The notes under the pieces were generated by a model that was not told the DNA's origin, made no database searches, and worked only from the letters and a program-made list of their open reading frames with translations. A stretch of 64,000 nucleotides of DNA, taken from contig NZ_JAFEWD010000002.1 of the NCBI RefSeq assembly GCF_017355855.1, positions 732,577 through 796,576 of the forward strand. Direction: 5' to 3'. Source of the DNA: Pedobacter sp. SYSU D00535. GTDB taxonomy: Bacteria > Bacteroidota > Bacteroidia > Sphingobacteriales > Sphingobacteriaceae. Position 1 is the stretch's first letter, and every line of letters begins with the position of its first letter. A program made the position numbers and the translations under genes. Shown here piece by piece: positions 26,208 through 36,150 of this stretch.

Positions 26208-27323
26208 ATGAAAAAACAGTTCAGCCATTGCAAGTACCTCCTAAGCTATGCTATACTGCTTGTTAGCTTTTTTCCTGCTTTTTCGCAGAAGAGCCAGGAC
26301 ATGCGCGGAAGTATGTTGTCGCCAAGAAAATCTAAACAAACGCTCCAGCTAATTTCAGCCGAGAAAGGCCCGGTGATTAAAGCCGATCATCCCGACGTTC
26401 TCGCTACCCATAACCGTTCTGGCTTTGAAACCGGACAGGTAGTGAAGCTGAAGGGAGTGTACCATATGTTCGTAAACGAAATGTTTGAGCGGCCCCATCG
26501 CGACCTTCGAATTTCGCATTGGACAAGCCCCGACGCCCGGAACTGGAAACGGCAGTCGACAGTAGTCAACAGCGTACCTGGTCGTACCCATACAAATCCG
26601 CGTGCCGAAGTCTGGGTGACAGGTGTGGTGTTTAATGAGGAGGAGAATGCCTGGAATATCTTCTATGTCGCTTACCGGGGAGGAGACGAAAGTAAGGGTG
26701 AAATCCCGGGAAGTGATTATCAGGGACGGATTTGGCGGGCTAAATCAACAATAGCCGGAATTGACGGAATCGCTGGTCCCTATGCAGATATGGGAATCGT
26801 ACTGGAGCCAGATGCAAATTCCCAGGCCTGGGAAGGGCAACAGGCAGTAGCCTGCTTTAACCCCTATAAAGTTGGCAACACGTGGTACTCACCCTACGAC
26901 GGGCACAATTACATCCCCATGACAGGCTGGCCCACAGGACTTGCCTTCGCGAGTAGTCTGTCCGGTCCATGGACCCGTATGCCGGAAGGCTTTAATCCGC
27001 TTCCACTAGCTGAAGTGTTTACCGAAAATGAAGTAGTCAGCCGTTTGAAGGATGGTCGTTACCTGATGATCTATGATTCGATGGGGGACCACGAAATCGG
27101 CTATAGTTTATCCGAAGATGGAATTCATTGGACGAAGGAAACCAGAGTAAAGATTCAGAATCAGCGTAATTTATGGGCGGAGCCCGGCGATCACTACACT
27201 CGCACTCCGCTTTGTGCGATTGAGGAAGACGATGGTACCTTCACGGTAGTGTATACCGCGATGATGAAAGTGGATGGAAGAAACTTTTACGCCGTTGGTA
27301 AATGCGTGCTTGGCTGGAAATAA
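26208..27323 (+). CDS. Secreted five-bladed beta-propeller glycosidase-like protein
   Basis: 371 residues with a signal peptide ending near FSQ (about 26). The repeated layout of a GH43/GH32/GH130-type propeller is visible: KLKGVYHMFVNEM in blade one, WNIFYVAYRGG in blade two, NTWYSPYDGHNY in blade three, KDGRYLMIYDSMGDHEIGYSLS in blade four, and DGTFTVVYTAMM in blade five. Exact GH family and active-site acids cannot be fixed by eye. It faces the SusC/SusD locus and is probably its periplasmic glycan-processing enzyme. Confidence 0.75.
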   Translation: MKKQFSHCKYLLSYAILLVSFFPAFSQKSQDMRGSMLSPRKSKQTLQLISAEKGPVIKADHPDVLATHNRSGFETGQVVKLKGVYHMFVNEMFERPHRDLRISHWTSPDARNWKRQSTVVNSVPGRTHTNPRAEVWVTGVVFNEEENAWNIFYVAYRGGDESKGEIPGSDYQGRIWRAKSTIAGIDGIAGPYADMGIVLEPDANSQAWEGQQAVACFNPYKVGNTWYSPYDGHNYIPMTGWPTGLAFASSLSGPWTRMPEGFNPLPLAEVFTENEVVSRLKDGRYLMIYDSMGDHEIGYSLSEDGIHWTKETRVKIQNQRNLWAEPGDHYTRTPLCAIEEDDGTFTVVYTAMMKVDGRNFYAVGKCVLGWK

Positions 27324-27389
27324 CTAAATCGAAGAAGAACTTTTACTGGCAGATGAGAAGGAGTGGAGCAGATTTGGAAAAAACTAATG

Positions 27390-27416
27390 AAGGCTGTCTC
27401 ACGACAGCCTTTATTA
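27390..27416. terminator. Bidirectional hairpin terminator
   Basis: AAGGCTGTC (27390-27398) pairs perfectly with GACAGCCTT (27403-27411) over a TCAC loop. It has an A-run on the left and T-rich sequence on the right, so it can serve the converging glycosidase (+) and phosphoesterase (-) genes. Confidence 0.88.
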
Positions 27417-27426
27417 GTCCAACTTA

Positions 27427-29235
27427 TCATTCGCTTTTGAAGAAAGCGCTTCTGATAGGATAAGGAAGGTTGAGGATCGCTGCTTTTGTGGAGCCTGCTT
27501 TCAGTTGTTTCCCGGAGGCAGAATAAACAGTGCCACTCGCCGGACGGTATACCGCAGGCTCTATACGGCCATTGCCAAAGTAATCTCCCGGCACTGGGAT
27601 GTCTCCCGGTTTGCCTAGCTTGACCGCTGTTTTGGCATTATAAAAAAGCCATTCCCCTGAAGAGGGGCGGTAGACAGCGATCTCGCTTTTTCCGTCTCCG
27701 TTGTAATCTCCCGGCACAGGGATGTCTCCGTCTTGCCCGAAAGGAACATTACCCAGATCCGCGATGTACCATACGTGGTTCGAATAGCGGAAGACTGCCA
27801 GTTCTGCTTTTCCGTCTCCATCATAATCAGCGGGAACAGGCAAAGATTCCTTCCAGCCATGCTTCCTGGGTTCCTGGCCTTTAATGTACCAGGTAGCATT
27901 TGAAGGACGCCATACGGCAAGATCCGCAACACCATCGCCGGTATAATCTGCCGGAAGCGGAACGTCTCCTGCTTCTCCTAAAGGCTGGTCGGCGAGGCCC
28001 TTAATCCGAAACACTTGTTCAGCAGGGGAGTAGACTGCCAGTTCTGCTCTGCCACTTCCCAGGTAGTCGGCGGGAACAGGAATGTCACCTTCTTTCCCAA
28101 AGTTTACTTTATCACCACCGATGTGCCAGGTACCCGCCTGATAGAACGCTATCTCCGATTTGCCATCATTATTAAAATCGTAGATCCTCGAAGCGGAAGA
28201 TTCGCGCAACCAGGGCTTCACGAACTCACTGTCGCCGTCCCGTTCGTAGGTGCCCAAGTCCGGGGAGAGTGTCTGGACACTAATCAGATCTTTTTCAGGA
28301 GAAAACTTCATCAGTCGCATCAAACCGTTGCCACCCCTCGGCCGGCTCTGATAGTCGGCAAGGAAAGTTTTGACCGTTTTGCCTGCATAGGTGTCCTGCC
28401 GGTAGCCTTCACCGTTATCCCCGACATGTCCGCAAAGCATCATAAACAAGTTCGGTTTCGTTTTAAGGCGGTCATACAGCCTCTTACCCTGCTTGCCGAA
28501 CTGTGCTTCTCCTCCCAGATTCGTTCCGGGAACTTTATTAAAACCAATAATGTAATGACTCACGACGATTGCCTTCCTGTCGGAGTACTTATCCAGCAAG
28601 CCTGCGGCCCAGTTGTTCATATTTTCCTGGTCCTCGTCAAACGCATCATACTCAATATAGATGACGATGAAGTCTGAACCTCCTGCCGAGAAGAGGTCGT
28701 AGTGACTGTCGTTGTCATTTTTATAGTTTCCGCCATACCAGGGCCGGTTCTTGAAATGCTCCACACCAAAATACTTATTGAAGTAATAGGTGTTACCGGT
28801 TACAGCGAACTGGCTCGGCGACTGGTCGTGGTTTCCTACGGCCAGACCGTAAGGAATCCCGTAGGGCAGGCCGGGCTGTGGTTTTTCCAGGCGGTACAGT
28901 GCTTTCACCGCGTTATCCCATTGCTCCGGCTTGCTATCTCCGTCGTCTACAATGTCTCCCACGTGAATCACATAGACGATGTTTTCTTTCTCCCGGTTCT
29001 TAACAATCCAGTCAGTTTGGGCAGTAAAAAGTGCATTGGAGCCGCCCTGGCTTTCTTTGGTATTGTACTGAGTGTCCGGAATCACTGCTATAGAGAATTC
29101 CTTTTTTTCCTTAGCTGTGTCAGCTACCTTTTTTGGCGGCGTAGTTTGTCCGTAGACTGCTACCACTGCAAGAAGACTAAGGCAGCTTAAAGGGAATTTA
29201 AGCTGCTGGTTCAGTTTGTTCAAAATCATTTTCAC
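27427..29235 (-). CDS. Calcineurin-like phosphoesterase with C-terminal FG-GAP/VCBS repeats
   Basis: 602 residues with a signal peptide ending VYGQ. Residues about 46-330 are a calcineurin-like metallophosphoesterase: IPDTQ, HVGDIVDDGD, AVGNHDQS, then VSHY and CGHVG, all metal-ligand motifs present. From about 345 onward come five or six FG-GAP units, each with a DYxGDGxxELAVYRP pattern and a calcium-binding DxDxDG loop (YDGDGKAELAVF, YNGDGKSEIAVY). The repeats probably form a propeller for ligand or surface binding. It follows SusD directly, so it is part of the glycan-uptake locus and may remove phosphate from a phosphorylated substrate. Confidence 0.88.
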   Translation of the reverse strand: MKMILNKLNQQLKFPLSCLSLLAVVAVYGQTTPPKKVADTAKEKKEFSIAVIPDTQYNTKESQGGSNALFTAQTDWIVKNREKENIVYVIHVGDIVDDGDSKPEQWDNAVKALYRLEKPQPGLPYGIPYGLAVGNHDQSPSQFAVTGNTYYFNKYFGVEHFKNRPWYGGNYKNDNDSHYDLFSAGGSDFIVIYIEYDAFDEDQENMNNWAAGLLDKYSDRKAIVVSHYIIGFNKVPGTNLGGEAQFGKQGKRLYDRLKTKPNLFMMLCGHVGDNGEGYRQDTYAGKTVKTFLADYQSRPRGGNGLMRLMKFSPEKDLISVQTLSPDLGTYERDGDSEFVKPWLRESSASRIYDFNNDGKSEIAFYQAGTWHIGGDKVNFGKEGDIPVPADYLGSGRAELAVYSPAEQVFRIKGLADQPLGEAGDVPLPADYTGDGVADLAVWRPSNATWYIKGQEPRKHGWKESLPVPADYDGDGKAELAVFRYSNHVWYIADLGNVPFGQDGDIPVPGDYNGDGKSEIAVYRPSSGEWLFYNAKTAVKLGKPGDIPVPGDYFGNGRIEPAVYRPASGTVYSASGKQLKAGSTKAAILNLPYPIRSAFFKSE

Positions 29236-30788
29236 TAGTTGTATCCTTTGTTTTGAGTTAATGCAGGGTTTACCTCACGCTCCGACTGTGGAATAGGGAA
29301 CAAGAGCCTTTCGGCTGTCACATTGTAGGTGTCAGCGCCGAGGTAAGGGAACTTGCTCTTCATTTGCTCGCCATAGGTTGTCATTACCTCTATGGCCTTA
29401 CCGGTCCTTACCAGGTCATGCCACCGGTGATTTTCAAATGCCAGCTCCACCCTGCGTTCGCGAGCAATAATGTCACGCAATTCAGCAGGGTCAGTAGTGG
29501 TGATAGGAGACACACCGGCACCAAATGCCCGGTCACGCACCTGATTGAGGTAGGGCAGTGCCTGAGGCGACAATCCCTGTTCATTGAGGGCCTCGGCCAA
29601 CATTAGGAGTGCATCCGCATACCTGTAGATGGGCCAGTTGTCGTTGGTATTGTTGGCGATGCTATGCGGGTTCAGGTACTTCTTGATATAAGGAACACCA
29701 ATTTTTCCCGCGGCCGGGCTATAGTTTTCAATGCTTTTGTTTGCAGAGATAGAAAAGATATTGCTGGCATTGTAGGTGCCCTCTGCAATACCGATAGAAG
29801 CGGCCTTCCGCTTGTCGCCTTCTTCATAAGCATTAATCAAATCTTCTGTAGGCGTGTTCCAGCCCCCTGTGCCGCTGTTGTTAGTGGCAACGCCGGTAAT
29901 GATGGAAGTATTGAGACTTCTCGGAAGAAATGAATAGATAAAGGTGCTCTGCTGATCGCCCTGGGCACCAGCCATATACTGAACTTCAAAGATCGACTCC
30001 CTGCTGTTTTTGTTCGCCGTCGAGAAAACAGCGGCATAGTCGGGTAGGAGCTGGTAGCCCATCCCCGGAAGGGTTCTAAGCAGCTTCTCCGCTTCATCAT
30101 AGTCCTTCAGGGTCATGTAGACCTCTGCAAGGAGCATTGTGGCTGCCCCCTTCGTAGCCTGTCCCGTTTGAGGAAACTTGGGTACATCGAGTTTCAGGAT
30201 TGCATCGTTAGCATCTTCAATGATCTGGCTATACACTTTTTCAACATGGCTCCTTGTTAGGAAGGCATCTTCAGCTGTGCTAACTTCCTTCAGGTACAAC
30301 GGTACTTCCCCAAAGTAGCGGACGAGCTTGAAGTAATTGAAAGCCCGAAGGAATTTTGCTTGTCCTTCAATTTCGTTTTTAGCCTTCTCTTCCAGCGTCG
30401 CCGTCGCTAGTCTTCCAAGCACAATATTCGCTCTCGAAATACCTTTGTAGCAGTGGAAGTAGACTGCATTGCTGTAGGCATTGTTGGGATCGTCGGTAAA
30501 ATCGGCAATAGTTTCCCTGAAAAGGTAAGCGGTGCCCCGGTTGATCTCATAAAATTCGTAATGCGTATTGTCAGAGCGCATTTCCCCAGTAAAAAAGTCG
30601 TTGACCAGCAGGTCGCGCAGGGGAGTATAGGCTGCTGTAACGGCTTGTCTGAACTGTTCCTCCGTGCGAAAGAAGCTTTCGCTGGATTGCTGATCTTCCG
30701 GCGCGAGGTCAATAAAGGATTCTTTACAGGAACTTCCCGCCAGGGCTAGCATCAGCAGAAGTCCGTATGTTGATTTCGATAGTTTCAT
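29235..30788 (-). CDS. SusD/RagB-family outer-membrane glycan-binding lipoprotein
   Basis: 517 residues with a lipoprotein signal (LALAGSSC, Cys21). SusD family landmarks: EEQFRQAVTAAYTPLRDLL at the N-terminus, FLRAFNYFKLVRYFGEVPL near 145, TPR-like helices with ATKGAATMLLAEVY, and the C-terminal blocks RYADALLMLAEALNEQG, RERRVELAFENHRWHDLVR and LLFPIPQSE. It binds the substrate at the cell surface and lids the SusC channel. It lies 13 nt after the SusC gene and is coupled to the phosphoesterase behind it. Confidence 0.95.
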   Translation of the reverse strand: MKLSKSTYGLLLMLALAGSSCKESFIDLAPEDQQSSESFFRTEEQFRQAVTAAYTPLRDLLVNDFFTGEMRSDNTHYEFYEINRGTAYLFRETIADFTDDPNNAYSNAVYFHCYKGISRANIVLGRLATATLEEKAKNEIEGQAKFLRAFNYFKLVRYFGEVPLYLKEVSTAEDAFLTRSHVEKVYSQIIEDANDAILKLDVPKFPQTGQATKGAATMLLAEVYMTLKDYDEAEKLLRTLPGMGYQLLPDYAAVFSTANKNSRESIFEVQYMAGAQGDQQSTFIYSFLPRSLNTSIITGVATNNSGTGGWNTPTEDLINAYEEGDKRKAASIGIAEGTYNASNIFSISANKSIENYSPAAGKIGVPYIKKYLNPHSIANNTNDNWPIYRYADALLMLAEALNEQGLSPQALPYLNQVRDRAFGAGVSPITTTDPAELRDIIARERRVELAFENHRWHDLVRTGKAIEVMTTYGEQMKSKFPYLGADTYNVTAERLLFPIPQSEREVNPALTQNKGYN

Positions 30789-30801
30789 TTGTCTGTGTCG
30801 T

Positions 30802-33800
30802 TTATCTGAATGTTGTGTTGATACCTAAAGAAAAAGTACGGGGAACAGGGTACGCATTCTCGTCGATCCCCAGACCCTTTGACGGGTCCATTCCTCCCAC
30901 ATTTACTTCCGGATTCATGCCCGAATAGTTGCTGATAGTGAAAGCCTGTTGCACGGAGGCATAAATGCGAAGGTTGCTCAGCGTCTTACTATTCTTTAGA
31001 GGCACGGTATAGCCCAGGGAGATATTTTTGGCAGTCAGGTAGGAGACATCCTCGATCCACTGGGTGTTTACACTGCGACCGAGACCGGTAGTGCCCGACA
31101 TGGTGCGCGGATAAACACCCGAACCAGGATTCTCCGGCGACCTCCACCGGTCCTTCGTAGCAGCCAGCATCATGCGGGCACCGTCGAGGTTAGCCAGGTA
31201 GGCCCATTTTCCTGGGTTCATAATTTTTCCTCCAACAGATCCCGCCATGGCGATATTTAAGTCGAAATTTTTGTATCGGAAGTCGTTGAAGAAACCGAAG
31301 TTGAAATCTGGGGTGGGGTTTCCAATGAAGGTACGGTCGTCGTTGGTGATAAAGCCATCTCCGTTCACGTCCTTCATTTTGACGGTACCTACTGCCGATT
31401 TCAGACCGGAGATCTGCAACTTCGGAGAATTGGCCAGATCCTGCTCGTCTTTATACAAACCCTCGAAAACGAAGCCGTAGAATTCGCCTAGCGAGCGACC
31501 TTCCTGGTGGCGGTAATAGTCGGAGGAAGTAGTGTTGTTCCGGCGAAGGAAGCCAGGATTTACGAGTGATTTAATCCGGTTGCGGTCGAAAGACATGTTG
31601 AAACTGCTGTTCCACTTGAGCTTTCCGGTGAGGTTTACCGTATTCAGACTAAGCTCATGTCCCCATAGCTCAAGCACTCCAACGTTAGATTTAATGGTGG
31701 TAAATCCGGAAGCGCGGGGAATCGGCATGTCCATGATCAACCCGTCTGATATCTTATCATAATAATCGTAGGTAAATGATACGCGATTATCCAGAATGCT
31801 TAAGTCTGCTCCGATATTAAACTGTTTGTTCCGCTCCCAGGCAAGATCCACGTTGCCCAGGTTACTGATGGAAATGCCAGGAGTTAGTTGATTTCCAAAT
31901 ACATAATTATAGCTACCTGTATTAGGAATAAAGGTATAATTTCCAATGCTGTTATTACCTGTGATACCGTAGCTGGCGCGAAGTTTCAGGAGGTCCAGCT
32001 TGGTAAACCTATCCATGAACGGCTCTTCACTCAATACCCAGCCCGCGGCTACGGAAGGGAAGTAGCCATATTTCCGGTTACTGCCAAATCGGGAAGAACC
32101 GTCGCGGCGAACGGCGCCTGATAGAAGATACTTTCTTTTGAAATTATAGTTCAGTCGGGCGATCTGTGAGATAAGGGAATAATGGGTGGTATTGCTGCTA
32201 CCCTCACTGATCGCTGTCGCTGCCGAGATCCATTCCACATCATCATTTGGAAAATTGGTACCCGTTACGGAGTTACTTTCCTGATCGAACTTTTGGGCAG
32301 AATAGCCAACCAGCGCCTCCACATGGTGGTAATCAAAAAAGGTTTTATTGTAATGCAGATTAGCCTCTGCTGTCCAGGAGTAATTGTCAACTGCACTGCT
32401 TAATCCACTGGCGATACCATTTGCCACAATGGTGGAAGGCACAAAGCGGTTCCGGGTTTCTGCCCCCTTGTCAACCGCGAAATTGGTTTTCAGGCTCAAG
32501 CCTTTCAGAAACTCGTAGTTGAGGTAGGCATTTCCCAGGATCCGGGTCGTCTTGTAGTCGTCCTTCGTCTGTAAAAATTGGGCGTAAGGATTCAGATTTG
32601 TCACCATGCCCGGCGAGTTAACGTAAAGCGGCATGGTACCATCAGGGTTTACTGGGGAAATCAATGGACTAGCTTCTACGACTTTCTCCATCAGACCATT
32701 CAGGCCATCGGTGCTCAGTCGGTTATTATGATCTATCCGGTAACTTGGCGCGATATTAAATCCAAGCTTTATCCGGTCGTTATTCAAACGAAGATCCTGG
32801 TTGAGACGAAGCGAAAAGAGCTGGGTTCCGGTGTTTAACACGACTCCCTGGTGATTCAAATAGCCTGCAATGATGGTAGAGCTGGAACGCTCTCTCGCCG
32901 AGGATACGATCAGGTCATACTTTTGAATAGGATTCGTTTCGGTGAGGGTGTTGAACCAGTTGGTTCCTTCGCCGTAGCGTTCCGGATTCTGATACACGGG
33001 ATCCAGCGTCCCTTTGTAGTTTTCGTATTTTACTCTGTCTTCATAATACTCGTTTTGAAATTCGGCGAACTCGCGTGCCGTCATCATTTTCGGTATTCTG
33101 CCTTCCGGGATTTTTTGGATCCCATAAAAACTGTTGAACTCTACTTTCGATTCCCCCGCTTTCGCGTGCCTGGTAGTGATCAATATGACACCGTTTGCTG
33201 CCCTTGATCCGTAGAGCGCGGTTGATGAGGCATCCTTCAGGACGGTGAAAGATTCAATTTCTGCCGGATTGATATTGTTGATACTTCCGGTCACCGGTAT
33301 TCCGTCAATTACTACCAGTGGCTGGTTGTCCGCAAAAAGTGAGGCAGCTCCCCGTATCCGGAATTCGATGCCTCTTCCGGGCTGGCCACTGTATTGGTTG
33401 ATCTGGACCCCTGCAATTCGTCCCTGTAGTTGTTGGGCAAACTGACCTACCGGCTGGTCCTGAAGGTCCTCGGCATCTACCTGGGCTATAGCTCCTGTGA
33501 TTTCAGCTCTGCGCTGCTGCCCGTAGCTGACCACCACTTCTTTCAATTGCGCCATCGCTTTAAGGCTGACATTCAACTCCTGATCGCTGCCTTCAGCAAC
33601 GGTAACAGGGTATTCACGACTCTGGTAGCCGATATAGCTTACTACTAGCGTATAGTTTCCCGGCTCGAGTGAGAGCACATAGGTACCTTGCATATTGGTC
33701 ATGGTACCTTTGTTGGTCCCTTTTACACGGACACTGGCACCAGGTAGGCTCTCGCCGGATTCGTCCGTTACGGAGCCCCTTATGCTGCCGGGCTGTGCCT

Positions 33801-34167
33801 TGCGTCGCACATAGATATTTTCGCCCGACTGACGGTAGCTTATCGGCATCTCGCGGGAAAGCAGGTCCAAGATTTGTTTTAACGACTGCTCATTTCTGGG
33901 CAGGGTGAAGGGGAGTGGTCGCTCTCCACCCAAATCCCGGGAGTTGTACATGATCATAAAGCCGGATTTCTGCTGTAGCTCCTGCAACAGTTCGTCCAAC
34001 GTTCCCGGGCGGTTTTCCAAACGCAGCCTGACCTGGTTCAACTGCTGCGCCCGGGTTTTATTAGCCATTAATGAACCACTCAATACTGCTATGACTGTGA
34101 AGACTAAAAGCGAGAATTTCATGATGGGTATGGTATGGTAAAAGAGTTTTTTTAAGTGTTTTTTCAT
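30802..34167 (-). CDS. SusC/RagA-family TonB-dependent transporter with STN domain
   Basis: 1121 residues. A signal segment (about 15-40) is followed by an STN domain (about 45-110; LLQELQQKSGFMIMYNSRDL) and a CarboxypepD-regulatory beta-domain (GSIRGSVTDESGESLPGASV, about 128-195). A TonB plug comes next (AVGQ-like PVGQFAQQLQGRIAGVQIN, RIRGAASL, SSTALYGSRAANGVI), then the long beta-barrel ending in TFSLGINTTFR. The STN domain signals substrate binding to FecR, which matches the FecR/sigma pair upstream. It imports the substrate bound by SusD. Confidence 0.96.
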   Translation of the reverse strand: MKKHLKKLFYHTIPIMKFSLLVFTVIAVLSGSLMANKTRAQQLNQVRLRLENRPGTLDELLQELQQKSGFMIMYNSRDLGGERPLPFTLPRNEQSLKQILDLLSREMPISYRQSGENIYVRRKAQPGSIRGSVTDESGESLPGASVRVKGTNKGTMTNMQGTYVLSLEPGNYTLVVSYIGYQSREYPVTVAEGSDQELNVSLKAMAQLKEVVVSYGQQRRAEITGAIAQVDAEDLQDQPVGQFAQQLQGRIAGVQINQYSGQPGRGIEFRIRGAASLFADNQPLVVIDGIPVTGSINNINPAEIESFTVLKDASSTALYGSRAANGVILITTRHAKAGESKVEFNSFYGIQKIPEGRIPKMMTAREFAEFQNEYYEDRVKYENYKGTLDPVYQNPERYGEGTNWFNTLTETNPIQKYDLIVSSARERSSSTIIAGYLNHQGVVLNTGTQLFSLRLNQDLRLNNDRIKLGFNIAPSYRIDHNNRLSTDGLNGLMEKVVEASPLISPVNPDGTMPLYVNSPGMVTNLNPYAQFLQTKDDYKTTRILGNAYLNYEFLKGLSLKTNFAVDKGAETRNRFVPSTIVANGIASGLSSAVDNYSWTAEANLHYNKTFFDYHHVEALVGYSAQKFDQESNSVTGTNFPNDDVEWISAATAISEGSSNTTHYSLISQIARLNYNFKRKYLLSGAVRRDGSSRFGSNRKYGYFPSVAAGWVLSEEPFMDRFTKLDLLKLRASYGITGNNSIGNYTFIPNTGSYNYVFGNQLTPGISISNLGNVDLAWERNKQFNIGADLSILDNRVSFTYDYYDKISDGLIMDMPIPRASGFTTIKSNVGVLELWGHELSLNTVNLTGKLKWNSSFNMSFDRNRIKSLVNPGFLRRNNTTSSDYYRHQEGRSLGEFYGFVFEGLYKDEQDLANSPKLQISGLKSAVGTVKMKDVNGDGFITNDDRTFIGNPTPDFNFGFFNDFRYKNFDLNIAMAGSVGGKIMNPGKWAYLANLDGARMMLAATKDRWRSPENPGSGVYPRTMSGTTGLGRSVNTQWIEDVSYLTAKNISLGYTVPLKNSKTLSNLRIYASVQQAFTISNYSGMNPEVNVGGMDPSKGLGIDENAYPVPRTFSLGINTTFR

Positions 34168-34208
34168 ACATTTAACTGTTTTTAATTATTGAAAGAGATT
34201 AAAGACCT

Positions 34209-34241
34209 GCTGCCCGGAGCTGGGCCAATAGCTCGGGCAGC
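34209..34241. terminator. Strong hairpin between fecR and susC
   Basis: GCTGCCCG-g-AGCT (34209-34221) pairs with AGCT-CGGGCAGC (34230-34241), a 12-bp stem. On the minus strand it is followed by a moderately T-rich stretch. It may terminate or attenuate transcription from the fecR side, so that susC has its own control by the ECF sigma factor. Confidence 0.7.
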
Positions 34242-34293
34242 TTTGTTTAAAAGCGTTATCTTACATATACTGTCCTCCTTTGGCTGATCCTGG

Positions 34294-35277
34294 TTAATGA
34301 CTTATAAAAACTTTCCTGTTATCGATGCGGTAGTGGAAGGAGTTGATGTCCCGGAGCGATTCCAGCACTTCGCGCAAAGGCTTATCCCGGTAGGCTGCGG
34401 TGAACAATTGTTTTCCCGAACGCGTTCCCTGAAATATTACCTCAACGTCGTACCAGTTTTCAATTTTTGATTTGATTTCCGTCCAGGTCGCGTCCTTAAA
34501 TACGAGGAGGTTATCCTTCCAGGCAGTATAATTGCTTACATCTGCCGTGTTTTTGCTAAAGCCACCGTCTTTGCGACGGTAGTTAAGGCGATATCCCCTG
34601 GTAACGGTGTCAATCACTCGGCGGTTCCCCTGACTTTCGGAAACGAGCACCCTGCCGGTACTTACACAAAGCACGAAATCTTCCTCTCTGCTGCCGGCGG
34701 AAATATTGAAGGAAGTACCTAATACCCGCGTATCGATACCAGCTGAATGGACTACGAAAGGCCGCTGCTTATCGTGCTTTACTTCAAAGAATGCTTCGCC
34801 CTTGTCCAGGTATACCTCCCTGATTTTGTCAAACGTTTTACTGTAGCGAATGCTGCTACGCCCGTTCAGCCAGATGGTACTGCTGTCCGGCAGCGTTATT
34901 TTAGCTTTTTGTCCCGCAGGTACGTGCAGCTCCGTAAAGACCGGCACCTCGCGGGTTTTCCCGTGCTTTTTACCCGTTTTTAAATATTCGTAGGAACCAT
35001 AGAATAAGAGGGCGAAGCCAAGAAGGGCAGCTGCCTTGAATAAGAATGGCAGGACTTTGATCAACCTGCCGGAACTCTTCACCGGCTCAGGATCTATCCT
35101 CTTTTCAATACTGCGATAGATGTCAGTGCGGATATGCTCCCTTTGCTGATCAGAAAGCACAGGTGGAACTTTAGCGCCTGTTCTTCGGAACCATCCCTCG
35201 ATAAACTCGAGTTCTTCCTGACTTGCCGTTCCGGAAAGGTATTTATCGAAGAGCCGGAGCAGTTGTTTATCATTCAT
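34294..35277 (-). CDS. FecR-family anti-sigma factor
   Basis: 327 residues. The cytoplasmic N-terminus (LLRLFDKYLSGTASQEELEFIEGWF) is followed by one membrane segment (about 70-95), the FecR domain (HVPAGQKAKITLPDSSTIWL, GEAFFEVKHDKQRPFVV, DTRVLGTSFNI) and a DUF4974-type C-terminal domain (WYDVEVIF, PLREVLESLRDINSFHYRI). It holds the sigma factor until the STN domain of the SusC transporter signals. It lies 98 nt downstream of the sigma gene on the same strand. Confidence 0.94.
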   Translation of the reverse strand: MNDKQLLRLFDKYLSGTASQEELEFIEGWFRRTGAKVPPVLSDQQREHIRTDIYRSIEKRIDPEPVKSSGRLIKVLPFLFKAAALLGFALLFYGSYEYLKTGKKHGKTREVPVFTELHVPAGQKAKITLPDSSTIWLNGRSSIRYSKTFDKIREVYLDKGEAFFEVKHDKQRPFVVHSAGIDTRVLGTSFNISAGSREEDFVLCVSTGRVLVSESQGNRRVIDTVTRGYRLNYRRKDGGFSKNTADVSNYTAWKDNLLVFKDATWTEIKSKIENWYDVEVIFQGTRSGKQLFTAAYRDKPLREVLESLRDINSFHYRIDNRKVFISH

Positions 35278-35375
35278 GCTTATTGTTGTATATAAGCATG
35301 AGGAAAGTTATGAAGGAAAGTACCGGTCCGACCTGGTTATGAAAATATTAAGAAATTGTTTCTTTAATGGGCGAC

Positions 35376-35945
35376 CTACTGCATGAGGAACAGCAGGCCC
35401 AGCATAGCTTCGCTCGCCGCCGTCCTAAGACGTTTTTTTGCAAGTCCGAGCTGGTTCTTCACGGTTTGGCTGGAAAGGTTTAGCTGAGCGGCGATTTCCT
35501 GAATACTTAGCTCCTGCTCTTTATTAAGCCTGTATATTTCCCTTTGACGGTCGGGTAGGTTTTCTATTTCCCGGTCGAGAATACTGACGAGTTCTTTGTA
35601 AGCAGCATGATCGTCGGGAAGTACGAAGGAAGGGAGAACGTATTCGTGGTAGTGTGTGATTTTTTCCTGCAACCTTAAGGCATGGCTGATTTTCCGGATG
35701 GTTTCATGCTTCACCATCGTCAGGAGGTAGGCTCGGATATTTTCTACGCTTTCCAGCTGTTCTTTTTTCAACCACGCCGTTACAAATATTTCCTGCACTA
35801 CATCTTTTGCCTCGTCGGTATCTTTTAATCGACTGATAGCAAACTGGTAAAGAAACTCCCAATTCCGGTTGTAGAACTCACTGAACGCTTCCTTATCGCC
35901 ACTGATGATCCCTGCAATTAAATCCCTTGTATCTAAGCTCTCCAT
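35376..35945 (-). CDS. ECF RNA polymerase sigma factor (sigma-70 family)
   Basis: 189 residues from the ATG at 35945. The ATG at 35966 lies within the promoter -7 box, so the inner start is preferred. Region 2 shows FYNRNWEFLYQFAISRLKDTDEAKDVVQEIFVTAW, and region 4 shows LPDRQREIYRLNKEQELSIQEIAAQLNLSSQTVKNQLGLA. It is the usual regulator of a FecR-SusC-SusD locus and should drive susC and the genes behind it. Confidence 0.93.
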   Translation of the reverse strand: MESLDTRDLIAGIISGDKEAFSEFYNRNWEFLYQFAISRLKDTDEAKDVVQEIFVTAWLKKEQLESVENIRAYLLTMVKHETIRKISHALRLQEKITHYHEYVLPSFVLPDDHAAYKELVSILDREIENLPDRQREIYRLNKEQELSIQEIAAQLNLSSQTVKNQLGLAKKRLRTAASEAMLGLLFLMQ

Positions 35946-35963
35946 TCGTTGATCGAATTGCAG

Positions 35964-35971
35964 CAAAGGTA
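35964..35971 (-). promoter_or_regulatory. Bacteroidetes-type -7 promoter element of the sigma gene
   Basis: On the minus strand TACCTTTG (35971-35964) fits the TAnnTTTG box exactly. A TTG lies 17 nt further upstream (35991-35989), close to the -33 position. Transcription would begin a few bases before the ATG at 35945. Confidence 0.65.
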
Positions 35972-36150
35972 GCAGGGGAGTGTTAGCTCAATGTTAAGGA
36001 CAGGGAAATACGGCGTTTTTGCTGACGCAGACGGACTCTTTGCTGCCTGTGTGTCGCTGGGAGAACTGTAGCATGTCCTTTATTTTATTGACCACCAATG
36101 TCTCTCTTGTCGGCTTAGAAAAAACATTTCTTCGGAAAAGAAAATCTTTC

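Noticed and set aside
28015..29190. Two + strand frames opposite the phosphoesterase gene
   Set aside because: They are the antisense of a clearly assigned enzyme and its repeats; no protein features were seen in them.
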